Positions 51,507-64,000 of a stretch of 64,000 nucleotides of DNA are shown here, one piece after another. The stretch spans positions 11,346,001 through 11,410,000 of the forward strand of contig OY783216.1 of NCBI GenBank assembly GCA_963678705.1, read 5' to 3'. The translations under genes were made by a program, and so were the position numbers. Source of the stretch: Panorpa germanica (taxonomy: Eukaryota > Arthropoda > Insecta > Mecoptera > Panorpidae). Each line of letters opens with the position of its first letter. Positions within the stretch are counted from its first letter, which is position 1. The notes beneath the pieces are model-generated. The model searched no databases and was not told the origin of the DNA. It worked only from the letters and a program-made list of their open reading frames with translations.

Positions 51507-54500
51507 GTTAAATTTTATTAAAAAATAAAGATGTATAATTTCTTTTTTTTCAGTTTTAATATCAGCATGTTTACCTGTTCATATGAAATTTAATACTTTT
51601 CAAAGACCTGTACTTCCGAATCTAATATATTTTATCAAGGTTTTGAATTTAAATTATAGTTATGTATATTGTATTCTATACACACGTTCAATTTTATTAA
51701 AAAATAAAAATGTAAAATTTTTTTTTTTTCAGTTTTTATATCAGCATGTTTACCTGTTCATATGAAATATAACACTTTTCAAAGACCTCTAGTTCCGAAT
51801 CTAATATATTTTATCAAGGTTTTGAATTTAAATTATTGTTATGTATAGTGTATACTATACACACGTTCAATTTTATTAAAAAATAAAGATGTATAATTTC
51901 TTTTTTTTTAATTTTTATATCACCATGTTTATCTGTTCATATTAAATATAACACTTTTCAAAGACCTGTACTTCCGAATCTAATATATTTTATCAAGGTT
52001 TTGAATTTAAATTATAGTTATGTATGGTGTATTTTATGCACACGTTCAATTTTATTAAAAAATAAAGATGTATAATTTCTTTTTTTTCTGTTTTTATATC
52101 AGCATGTTTACCTGTTCATATGAAATATAACACTTTTCAAAGACCTCTAGTTCCGAATCTAATATATTTCATCAAGGTTTTGAATTTAAATTATAGTTAA
52201 GTATAGTGTATACTATACACACGTTTAATTTTATTAACAAATAAAGATGCATAATTTCTTTGTTTTCAGTTTTTATATCAGCATGTTTACCTGTTCATAT
52301 TAAATATAACACTTTTCAAAGACCTGTACTTCCGAATCTAATATATTTTATCAAGGTTTTGAATTTAATATATAGTTATGTATATTGTATACTATACACA
52401 CGTTCAATTTTATTAAAAAATAAAGACGTATTATTTCTTTTTTTTCAGTTTTTATATCAGCATGTTTACCTGTTCATATCAAATATAACACTTTTCAAAG
52501 ACCTCTAGTTCCGAATCTAATATATTTTATCAAGGTTTTGAATTTAAATGATTGTTATGTATAGTGTATACTATACACACGTTCAATTTTATTAAAAAAT
52601 AAAGATGTATAATTTCTTTTTTTTTTATTTTTATATCACCATGTTTATCTGTTCATATCAAATATAACACTTTTCAAAAACCTGTACTTCCGAATCTAAT
52701 ATATTTTATCAAAGTTTTGAATTTAAATTATAGTTATGTATGGTGTATTTTATGCACACGTTCAATTTTATTAAAAAATAAAGATGTATAATTTCTTTTT
52801 TTTCAGTTTTTATATCAGCATGTTTACATGTTCATATGAAATATAACACTTTTCAAAGACCTGTACTTCCGAATCTAATATATTTTATCAAGGTTTTGAA
52901 TTTAAATTATAGTTATGTATAGTGTATACTATACACACGTTCAATTTTATTAAAAAATAAAGATGTATAAATTCTTTTTTTTCAGTTTATATATCAGCAT
53001 GTTTACCTGCTCATATGAAATATAACACTTTTCAAAGACCTGTACTTCCGAATCTAATATATTTTATTAAGGTTTTGAATTTAAATTATTGTTATGTATA
53101 GTGTATACTATACACACGTTTAATTTTATTTAAAAATAAAGATGTATAATTTCTTTTTTTTTAGTTTTTATATCACTATGTTTATCTGTGCGTATGAAAT
53201 AAAACACTTTCCAAAGACCTCTAGTTCCGAATCTAATATATTTCATCAAGGTTTTGAATTTAAATTATAGTTATGTATAGTGTATACTATACACACGTTC
53301 AATTTTATTAAAAAATAAAGATGTATAAATTCTTTTTTTTCAGTTTATATATCAGCATGTTTACCTGCTCATATGAAATATAACACTTTTCAAAGACCTG
53401 TACTTCCGAATCTAATATATTTTATTAAGGTTTTGAATTCAAATTATTGTTATGTATAGTGTATACTATACACACGTTCAATTTTATTAAAAAATAAAGA
53501 TGTATAATTTCTCTTTTTTGAGTTTTTACATTACCATGTTTATCTGTGCGTATGAAATATAACACTTTTCAAAGACCTCTAGTTCCGAGTCTAATATATT
53601 TTATCAAGGTTTTGAATTTAAATTATAGTTATGTATAGTGTAAATTATACACACGTTTAATTTTATTGAAAAATAAAGATGTATAAATTCTTTTTTTTCA
53701 GTTTTTATATCAGCATGTTTACCTGTTTATATGAAATATAACACTTTTCAAAAACCTCTACTTCCAAATCTAATATATTTCATCAAGGTTTTGAATTTAA
53801 ATTATAGTTATGTATAGTGTATACTATACACACGTTCAATTTTATTAAAAAATAAAGATGAATAATTTCTTTTATTTCAGTTTTTATATCAGCATGCTTA
53901 CCTGTTCATATGAAATATAACACTTTTCAAAGACCTCTAGTTCCGAATTTAATATATTTTATCAAAGTTTTGAATTTAAATTATAGTTATGTATAGTGTA
54001 TACTATACACACGTTCAATTTTTTAAAAAAATATAAATGTATAAATTCTTTTTTTTCAGTTTATATATCAGCATGTTTACCTGCTCATATGAAATATAAC
54101 ACTTTTCAAAGACCTGTACTTCCGAATCTAATATATTTTATTAAGGTTTTGAATTTAAATTATTGTTATGTATAGTGTATACTATACACACGTTCAATTT
54201 TATTAAAAAATAAAGATGTATAATTTCTTTTTTTTTAATTTTTATATCACCATGTTTATCTGTTCATATTAAATATAACACTTTTCAAAGACCTGTACTT
54301 CCGAATCTAATATATTTTATCAAGGTTTTGAATTTAAATTATAGTTATGTATGGTGTATTTTATGCACACGTTCAATTTTATTAAAAAATAAAGATGTAT
54401 AATTTCTTTTTTTTCTGTTTTTATATCAGCATGTTTACCTGTTCATATGAAATGTAACACTTTTCAAAGACCTCTAGTTCCGAATCTAATATATTTCATC

Positions 54501-57029
54501 AAGGTTTTGAATTTAAATTATAGTTAAGTATAGTGTATACTATACACACGTTCAATTTTATTAACAAATAAAGATGCATAATTTCTTTGTTTTCAGTTTT
54601 TATATCAGCATGTTTACCTGTTCATATGAAATATAACACTTTTCAAAGACCTGTACTTCTGAATCTAATATATTTTATCAAGGTTTTGAATTTAAATTAT
54701 AGTTATGTATATTGTATACTATACACACGTTCAATTTTATTAAAAAATAAAGACGTATTATTTCTTTTTTTTCAGTTTTTATATCAGCATGTTTACCTGT
54801 TCATATGAAATATAACACTTTTCAAAGACCTCTAGTTCCGAATCTAATATATTTTATCAAGGTTTTGAATTTAAATGATTGTTATGTATAGTGTATACTA
54901 TACACACGTTCAATTTTATTAAAAAATAAAGATGTATAATTTTTTTTTTTTCAGTTTTTATATCAGCATGTTTACCTGTTCATATAAAATATAACACTTT
55001 TCAAAGTCCTGTACTTTCGAATCTAATATTTTTTTTTTTAAGGTTTTGAATTTAAATTATTGTTATGTATAGTGTATACTATACACACGTTCAATTTTAT
55101 TAAAAAATAAAGATGTATAATTTTTTTTTTTTTGAGTTTTTATATCACCATGTTTATCTGTGCTTATGAAATATAACACTTTTCAAAGACCTCTAGTTCC
55201 GAATCTAATATATTTCATCAAGGCTTTGAATTTAAATTATAGTTATGTATAGTGTATACTATACACACGTTCAATTTTTTAAAAAAATAAAGATGTATAA
55301 TTTCTTTTTTTTCAGTTTTTATATCAGCATGTTTACCTGTTTATATGAAATATAACACTTTTCAAAGACCTTTAGTTCCGAATCTAATATATTTTATCAA
55401 GGTTTTAATTTAAATTATAGTTATGTATAGTGTATACTATACACCCGTTCAATTTTATTAAAAAATAAAGATGTGTAATTTCTTTTTTTTCAGTTTTTAT
55501 ATCAGCATGTTTACCTGTTCATATGAAATATAACACTTTTCAAAGACCTCTAGTTCCGAATCTAATATATTTTATCAAGGTTTTGAATTTAAATTATAGT
55601 TATGTATAGTGTATACTATACACACGTTCAATTTTATTAAAAAATAAAGATGTATAATTTCTTTTTTTTCAGTTTTTATATCAGCATGTTTACCTGTTCA
55701 TATGAAATATAACACTTTTTAAAAATCTTTTAAATCTAATATATTTCATCAAGGTTTTGAATTTAAATTATAGTTATGTAAAGTGTATACTATACACACG
55801 TTTAATTTTATTAAAAAATAAAGATGTATAAATTCTTTTTTTTCAGTTTATATATCAGCATGTTTACCTGCTCATATGAAATATAACACTTTTCAAAGAC
55901 CTGTACTTCCGAATCTAATATATTTTATCAAGGTTTTGAATTTAAATTATAGTTATGTATATTGTATACTATACACACGTTCAATTTTATTAAAAAATAA
56001 AAATGTACAATTTCTTTTTTTTCAGTTTTTATATCAGCATGTTTACCTGTTCATATGAAATATAACACTTTTCAAAGACCTCTAGTTCCGAATCTAATAT
56101 ATTTTATCAAGGTTTTGAATTTAAATTATTGTTATGTATAGTGTATACTATACACACGTTCAATTCTATTAAAAAATAAAGATGTATAAATTCTTTTTTT
56201 TCAGTTTTTATATCTGCATGTTTACCTGTTCATATGAAATATAACACTTTTCAAAGACCCGTACTTCCGAATTTAATATATTTTATCATGGTTTCGAATT
56301 TAAATTATTGTTATGTATAGTGTATACTATACACACGTTCAATTTTATTTAAAAATAAAGATGTATAAATTCTTTTTTTTCAGTTTTTATATCAGCATGT
56401 TTACCTGCTCATATGAAATATAACACTTTTCAAAGACCTGTACTTCCGAATCTAATATATTTTATTAAGGTTTTGATCTTAAATTATAGTTATGTATAGT
56501 GTATACTATACACACGTTCAATTTTATTACAAAATAAAGATGTATAGTTTCTTTTTTTTCAGTTTTTATATCAGCATGTTTACCTGTTCATATGAAATAT
56601 AACACTTTTCAAAAACCTCTACTTCCAAATCTAATATATTTTATCAAGGTTTTGAATGTAAATTATAGTTATGTATAGTGTATACTATACACACGTTCAA
56701 TTTTATTAAAAAATAAAGATGTATAATTTCTTTTATTTCAGTTTTTATATCAGCATGCTTACCTGTTCATATGAAATATAACACTTCTCAAAGACCTCTA
56801 GTTCCGAATCTAATATATTTTATCAAAGTTTTGAATTTAAATTATAGTTATGTATAGTGTATACTATACACACGTTTAATTTTATTGGAAAGTAAAAATG
56901 TTTAATTTTATTTTTTGAGTTTTTATATCACCATGTTTACCTGTTCATATGAAATATAACACTTTTCAAAGACCTGTACTTCCGGATCTAATATATTTTA
57001 ACAAGTTTTTGAATTTAAATTATTGTTAT

Positions 57030-57073
57030 GTATAGTATATATACTATATACTATATATATATACTATACACAC
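57030..57073. repeat. TA-rich palindromic expansion, copy 13
   Basis: 44-bp form, the counterpart of copy 11 in the block without the element. Confidence 0.87.
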
Positions 57074-60000
57074 GTTAAATTTTATGAAAAAATAAAGATG
57101 TATAATTTCTTTTTTTTCAGTTTTAATATCAGCATGTTTACCTGTTCATATGAAATATAACACTTTTCAAAGACCTCTAGATCCGAATCTAATATATTTT
57201 ATCAAGGTTTTGAATTTAAATTATAGTTATGTATAGTGTATACTATACACACGTTCAATTTTATTTAAAAATAAAGATGTATAATTTCTTTTTTTTGAGT
57301 TTTTATATCACTATGTTTATCTGTGCGTATGAAATAAAACACTTTCCAAAGACCTCTAGTTCCGAATCTAATATATTTTATCAAGGTTTTGAATTTAAAT
57401 TATAGTTATGTATGGTGTATTTTATGCAAACGTTCAATTTTTTTAAAAAGTAAAGACGTATAATTTCTTTTTTTTCAGTTTTTATATCAGCATGTTTACC
57501 TGTTCCTATGAAATTTAACACTTTTCGAAGGCCTCTAGTTCCGAATCTAATATATTTTATCAAGGTTTTGAATTTAAATGATTGTTATGTATAGTGTATA
57601 CTATACACACGTTCAATTTTATTTAAAAATAAAGATGTATAATTTCTATTCTTTGAGTTATTATATCACCATGTTTATCTGTGCGTATGAAATATAACAC
57701 TTTTCAAAGACCTCTAGTTCCGAATCTAATATATGTTATCAAGGTTTTGATTTTAAATTATAGTTATGTATGGTGTATTTTATGCACACGTTCAATTTTA
57801 TTAAAAAATAAAGACGTATAATTTCTTTTTTTTCAGTTTTTATATCAGCATGTTTACCTGTTCATATGAAATTTAACACTTTTCAAAGACCTCTAGTTCC
57901 GAATCTAATATATTTTATCAAGGTTCTGAATTTAAATGATTGTTATGTATACTGTATACTATACACACGTTCAATTTTATTAAAAAATTAAGATGTATAA
58001 TTTCTTTTTTTTTAATTTTTATATCACCATGTTTATCTGTTCATATTAAATATAACACTTTTCAAAGACCTGTACTTCCGAATCTAATATATTTTATCAA
58101 GGTTTGGAATTTAAATTATAGTTATGTATGGTGTATTTTATGCACACGTTCAATTTTATTAAAAAATAAAGATGTATAATTTCTTTTTTTTCTGTTTTTA
58201 TATCAGCATGTTTACCTGTTCATATGAAATATAACACTTTTCAAAGACCTCTAGTTCCGAATCTAATATATTTCATCAAGGTTTTGAATTTAAATTATAG
58301 TTAAGTATAGTGTATACTATACACACGTTCAATTTTATTAACAAATAAAGATGCATAATTTCTTTTTTTTCAGTTTTTATATCAGCATGTTTACCTGTTC
58401 ATATGAAATATAACACTTTTCAAAGACCTGTACTTCCGAATCTAATATATTTTATCAAGGTTTTAAATTTAAATTATAGGTATGTATATTGTATACTATA
58501 CACACGTTCAATTTTATTAAAAAATAAAGATGTATAATTTCTTGTTTTTCAGTTTTTATATCAGCATGTTTACCTGTTCATATGAAATATAACACTTTTC
58601 AAAGACCTCTAGTTCCGAATCTAATATATTTTATCAAGGTTTTGAATTTAAATTATAGTTATGTATAGTGTATACTATACACACGTTCAATTTTATTTAA
58701 AAATAAAGATGTATAATTTCTTTTTTTTCAGTTTTTATATCAGCATGTTTACCTGTTCATATGAAATATAACACTTTTCAAAAATCTTTTAAATCTAATA
58801 TATTGCATCAAGGTTTTGAATTTAAATTATAGTTATGTATAGTGTATACTATACACACGTTCAATTTTATTAAAAAATAAAAAAGTATAGTTTCTTTTTT
58901 TTCAGTTTTTATATCAGCATGTTTACCTGTTCATATGAAATATAACACTTTTCAAAGACCTCTAGTTCCGAATCTAATATACTTTATCAAGGTTTTGAAT
59001 TTAAATTATAGTTATGTATAGTGTATACTATACACACGTTCAATTTTATTTAAAAATAAAGATGTATAATTTATTTTTTTTGAGTTTTTATATCAGCATG
59101 TTTACCTGTTCATATAAAATATAACACTTTTCAAAGACCTGTACTTCCGAATTTAATATATTTTATCAAGGTTTTGAATTTAAATTATTGTTATGTATAG
59201 TGTATACTATACACACGTTCAATTTTATTAAAAAATAAAGATGTATAATTTCCTTTTTTTGAGTTTTTATATCACCATGTTTATCTGTGCTTATGAAATA
59301 TAACACTTTTCAAAGACCTCTAGTTCCGAATCTAATATATTTCATCAAGGCTTTGAATTTAAATTATAGTTATGTATAGTGTATACTATACACACGTTCA
59401 ATTTTATTAAAAAATAAAGATGTATAATTTCTTTTTTTTCAGTTTTTATATCAGCATGTTTACCTGTTTATATGAAATATAACACTTTTCAAAGACCTCT
59501 AGTTCCGAATCTAATATATTTTATCAAGGTTTTAATTTAAATTATAGTTATGTATAGTGTATACTATACACACGTTGAATTTTATTAAAAAATTCAGATG
59601 TATAATTTCTTTTTTTTCAGTTTTTATATCAGCATGTTTACCTGTTCATATGAAATATAACACTTTTCAAAGACCTCTAGTTCCGAATCTAATATATTTT
59701 ATCAAGGTTTTGAATTCAAATTATAGATATGTATAGTGTATATTATACACACGTTCAATTTTATTAAAAAATAAAGATGTATAATTTCTTTTTTTCAGTT
59801 TTTATATCAGCATGTTTACCTGTTCATATGAAATATAACACTTTTCAAAAACCTCTACTTCCAAATCTAATATATTTCATCAAGGTTTTAAATTTTAATT
59901 ATAGTTATGTATAGTGTATACTATACACACGTTCAATTTCATTAAAAAATAAAGATGTTTTTTTTTTTTTTTTTCAGTTTTTATATCAGCATGTTTACCT

Positions 60001-60074
60001 GCTCATATGAAATATAACACTTTTCAAAGACCTGTACTTCTGAATCTAATATATTTTATCAAGGTTTTGAATTT

Positions 60075-60079
60075 AAATT
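60075..60079. other. Paralogous empty insertion site (AAATT)
   Basis: In this copy of the block the monomer reads GAATTTAAATTATAGTTATG without interruption. Upstream it shares the long T run and the CTGTACTTCTGAATC variant with the sequence just left of the element. Downstream it shares CACACAATCAATTTTATTTA with the sequence just right of it. It is therefore the same site lacking the element, and it confirms the 5-bp target duplication. Confidence 0.92.
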
Positions 60080-60209
60080 ATAGTTATGTATAGTGTATAC
60101 TATACACACAATCAATTTTATTTAAAAATAAAGATGTATAATTTCTTTTTTTTCAGTTTTTATATCAGCATGTTTACCTGTTCATATGAAATATAACACT
60201 TTTCAAAGA

Positions 60210-63200
60210 CCTGTACTTCCGAATCTAATATATTTTATCAAGGTTTTGAATTTAAATTATTGTTATGTATAGTGTATACTATACACACTTTCAATTTTAT
60301 TAAAAAATAAAGATGTATAATTTCTTTTTTTTTTAATTTTTATATCACCATGTTTATCAGTGCGTATGAAATATAACACTTTTCAAAGACCTCTAGTTCC
60401 GAATGTACTATATTTTATCAAGGTTTTGAATTTAAATTATAGTTATGTATAGTGTATACTATACACACGTATAATTTTATTAAAAAATAAAGATGTATAA
60501 TTTCTTTTTTTTCAGTTTTTATATCAGCATGTTTACCTGTTCATATGAAATATAACACTTTTCAAAAATCTTTTAAATCTAATATATTTCATCAAGGTTT
60601 TGAATTTAAATTATAGTTATGTATAGTGTATACTATACACACGTTCAATTTTATTAAAAAATAAAGATGTATAATTTCTTTTTTTTTCAGTTTTTATATC
60701 AGCATGTTTACCTGTTCATATAAAATATAACACTTTTCAAAGACCTCTAGTTCCGAATCTAATATATTTTATCAAGGTTTTGAATTTAAATTATAGTTAT
60801 GTATAGTGTATACTATACACACGTTCAATTTTTTTTAAAAATAAAGATGTATAATTTCTTTTTTTTGAGTTTTTATATCAGCATGTTTACCTGTTCATAT
60901 AAAATATAACACTTTTCAAAGTCCTGTACTTCCGAATCTAATATATTTTATCAAGGTTTTGAATTTAAATGATTGTTATGTATAGTGTATACTATACACA
61001 CGTTCAATTTTATTTAAAAATAAAGATGTATAATTTCTATTCTTTGAGTTATTATATCACCATGTTTATCTGTGCGTATGAAATATAACACTTTTCAAAG
61101 ACCTCTAGTTCCGAATCTAATATATGTTATCAAGGTTTTGATTTTAAATTATAGTTATGTATGGTGTATTTTATGCACACGTTCAATCTTATTAAAAAAT
61201 AAAGACGTATAATTTCTTTTTTTTCAGTTTTTATATCAGCATGTTTACCTGTTCATATGAAATTTAACACTTTTTAAAGACCTCTAGTTCCGAATCTAAT
61301 ATATTTTATCAAGGTTCTGAATTTAAGTGATTGTTATGTATAGTGTATACTATACACACGTTCAATTTTATTAAAAAATAATGATGTATAATTTCTTTTT
61401 TTTTAATTTTTATATCACCATGTTTATCTGTTCATATTAAATATAACACTTTTCAAAGACCTGTACTTCCGAATCTAATATATTTTATCAAGGTTTTGAA
61501 TTTAAATTATAGTTATGTATGGTGTATTTTATGCACACGTTCAATTTTATTAAAAAATAAAGATGTATAATTTCTTTTTTTTCTGTTTTTATATCAGCAT
61601 GTTTACCTGTTCATATGAAATATAACACTTTTCAAAGACCTCTAGTTCCGAATCTAATATATTTCATCAAGGTTTTGAATTTAAATTATAGTTAAGTATA
61701 GTGTATACTATACACACGTTCAATTTTATTAACAAATAAAGATGCATAATTTCTTTGTTTTCAGTTTTTATATCAGCATGTTTACCTGTTCATATGAAAT
61801 ATAACACTTTTCAAAGACCTGTACTTCCGAATCTAATATATTTTATCAAGGTTTTGAATTTAAATTATAGTTATGTATATTGTATACTATACACACGTTC
61901 AATTTTATTAAAAAATAAAGACGTATTATTTCTTTTTTTTCAGTTTTTATATCAGCATGTTTACCTGTTCATATGAAATATAACACTTTTCAAAGACCTC
62001 TAGTTCCGAATCTAATATATTTTATCAAGGTTTTGAATTTAAATGATTGTTATGTATAGTGTATACTATACACACGTTCAATTTTATTAAAAAATAAAGA
62101 TGTATAATTTCTTTTTTTTTTATTTTTATATCACCATGTTTATCTGTTCATATCAAATATAACACTTTTCAAAGACCTGTACTTCCGAATCTAATATATT
62201 TTATCAAGGTTTTGAATTTAAATTATAGTTATGTATAGTGTATACTATACACACGTTCAATTTTATTAAAAAATAAAGATGTATAATTTCCTTTTTTTGA
62301 GTTTTTATATCACCATGTTTATCTGTGCTTATGAAATATAACACTTTTCAAAGACCTCTAGTTCCGAATCTAATATATTTCATCAAGGCTTTGAATTTAA
62401 ATTATAGTTATGTATAGTGTATACTATACACACGTTCAATTTTTTAAAAAAATAAAGATGTATAATTTCTTTTTTTTCAGTTTTTATATCAGCATGTTTA
62501 CCTGTTTATATGAAATATAACACTTTTCAAAGACCTTTAGTTCCGAATCTAATATATTTTATCAAGGTTTTAATTTAAATTATAGTTATGTATAGTGTAT
62601 ACTATACACCCGTTCAATTTTATTAAAAAATAAAGATGTGTAATTTCTTTTTTTTCAGTTTTTATATCAGCATGTTTACCTGTTCATATGAAATATAACA
62701 CTTTTCAAAGACCTCTAGTTCCGAATCTAATATATTTTATCAAGGTTTTGAATTTAAATTATAGTTATGTATAGTGTATACTATACACACGTTCAATTTT
62801 ATTAAAAAATAAAGATGTATAATTTCTTTTTTTTCAGTTTTTATATCAGCATGTTTACCTGTTCATATGAAATATAACACTTTTTAAAAATCTTTTAAAT
62901 CTAATATATTTCATCAAGGTTTTGAATTTAAATTATAGTTATGTAAAGTGTATACTATACACACGTTTAATTTTATTAAAAAATAAAGATGTATAAATTC
63001 TTTTTTTTCAGTTTATATATCAGCATGTTTACCTGCTCATATGAAATATAACACTTTTCAAAGACCTGTACTTCCGAATCTAATATATTTTATCAAGGTT
63101 TTGAATTTAAATTATAGTTATGTATATTGTATACTATACACACGTTCAATTTTATTAAAAAATAAAAATGTACAATTTCTTTTTTTTCAGTTTTTATATC

Positions 63201-64000
63201 AGCATGTTTACCTGTTCATATGAAATATAACACTTTTCAAAGACCTGTACTTCCGAATCTAATATATTTTATCAAGGTTTTGAATTTAAATTATTGTTAT
63301 GTATAGTGTATACTATACACACTTTCAATTTTATTAAAAAATAAAGATGTATAATTTCTTTTTTTTTTAATTTTTATATCACCATGTTTATCAGTGCGTA
63401 TGAAATATAACACTTTTCAAAGACCTCTAGTTCCGAATGTACTATATTTTATCAAGGTTTTGAATTTAAATTATAGTTATGTATAGTGTATACTATACAC
63501 ACGTATAATTTTATTAAAAAATAAAGATGTATAATTTCTTTTTTTTCAATTTTTATATCAGCATGTTTACCTGTTCATATGAAATATAACACTTTTCAAA
63601 AATCTTTTAAATCTAATATATTTCATCAAGGTTTTGAATTTAAATTATAGTTATGTATAGTGTATACTATACACACGTTCAATTTTATTAAAAAATAAAG
63701 ATGTATAATTTCTTTTTTTTTCAGTTTTTATATCAGCATGTTTACCTGTTCATATAAAATATAACACTTTTCAAAGACCTCTAGTTCCGAATCTAATATA
63801 TTTTATCAAGGTTTTGAATTTAAATTATAGTTATGTATAGTGTATACTATACACACGTTCAATTTTTTTTAAAAATAAAGATGTATAATTTCTTTTTTTT
63901 GAGTTTTTATATCAGCATGTTTACCTGTTCATATAAAATATAACACTTTTCAAAGTCCTGTACTTCCGAATCTAATATATTTTATCAAGGTTTTGAATTT
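60210..64000. repeat. Block at 60.2-60.97 kb repeated at 63.24-64.0 kb
   Basis: Offset 3034 bp, about 17 monomers, checked at ACGTATAATT (60467 and 63501). Both have the same order of variants: CACACTTTCAA, GAATGTACTATATT, ACGTATAATT, CAAAAATCTTTTAAATC, then two ATATAAAATATAAC monomers. The second copy is cut by the window end. Confidence 0.82.

Larger units (their letters stand above)
54970..61208. repeat. Satellite block duplicated from or to 39.64-48.83 kb (copy without the retrotransposon)
   Basis: About 6.2 kb, matching the element-bearing block apart from one extra monomer near 59.2 kb and the absence of the element. Its TA-rich palindromic monomer at 57030 corresponds to the one at 41699 (15331 bp). 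The uninterrupted target is at 60075-60079. Confidence 0.9.
47697..64000. repeat. AT-rich 179-bp satellite array, right part
   Basis: Continuation of the same satellite, same orientation and same 179-bp period, beyond the retrotransposon. It restarts in the middle of a monomer with the duplicated target AAATT followed by ATAGTTATG, so removing the element and one target copy restores a normal monomer. It runs to the window edge and is therefore incomplete on that side. It contains no gene. Its blocks are mostly copies of segments in the left part: 47.7-48.8 kb matches 60.1-61.2 kb, and 54.97-60.08 kb matches 39.64-44.57 kb. Confidence 0.97.

Noticed and set aside
19467-63223. Many similar 60-82-residue ORFs in the satellite (for example 19467-19649, 29210-29392, 40545-40727, 54587-54808, 63041-63223)
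   Set aside because: They are the same 179-bp repeat translated again and again. The period is not a multiple of three and stops follow wherever a normal monomer occurs. The similarity reflects DNA homogeneity and there is no coding signature.
1-64000. CENP-B box in the monomer
   Set aside because: TTCCGAATCTA has some resemblance, but the required CGGG part of the box is lacking in the monomers I examined on either strand.
1-64000. Telomeric repeat or mitochondrial control region
   Set aside because: No TTAGG or TTAGGG-type runs occur, and no mitochondrial gene flanks the AT-rich repeat over 64 kb.

Overview
This window is almost entirely one tandem satellite array, interrupted once by an LTR retrotransposon. 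I see no host gene, RNA gene or CRISPR array. The majority monomer is 179 bp and about 78% A+T by my count of one majority copy (40 G/C of 179). About 340 head-to-tail monomers fill 1-44568 and 47697-64000. The element is a BEL/Pao-type LTR retrotransposon, a group known from animals and common in insects. With the AT-rich satellite, this suggests an arthropod, probably an insect, and a centromeric or pericentromeric (heterochromatic) location. The species cannot be fixed from sequence alone.

Layout. From 1 to 44568 the satellite runs without a break. It is built as a mosaic of higher-order blocks: multi-monomer segments copied in tandem or at a distance. Three independent tandem duplications have nearly the same period of nine monomers (1607-1608 bp), near 1.95-5.25 kb, 25.2-28.4 kb and 47.9-51.2 kb. 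Other blocks recur at 1452, 3034, 4879-5058, 5401, 11488 and 15331 bp. Thirteen monomers carry a longer TA-rich palindromic segment, and six carry an 8-bp internal duplication. These act as landmarks for the block structure.

At 44569-47696 a 3128-bp element lies on the minus strand. It has 309-bp LTRs that I read as identical, TG...CA ends and a 5-bp target duplication (AAATT). A primer-binding site fits the 3' end of tRNA-Tyr. One 561-codon ORF begins with a BEL/Pao Gag domain and then runs in frame through short remnants of pol. Protease, the reverse transcriptase core and integrase are missing, so this is a non-autonomous deletion derivative.

The best result of the window is that the satellite block holding the element is also present about 15.3 kb downstream without it. 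The uninterrupted copy (60075-60079) is a paralogous empty site. It confirms the element's ends and its target duplication, and implies that the block duplicated before the insertion or that the element is missing from that copy for another reason. The two copies also differ by one monomer, with a hybrid monomer near 43.8 kb, the footprint expected of unequal exchange.

Each monomer keeps a dyad (TGTATAG, 6-bp spacer, CTATACA), an AATAAA hexamer and a polypyrimidine-CAG stretch. These may matter for chromatin or for satellite transcripts, but that is inference. The many 60-80-residue ORFs in the array are by-products of the repeat and are not annotated as genes.
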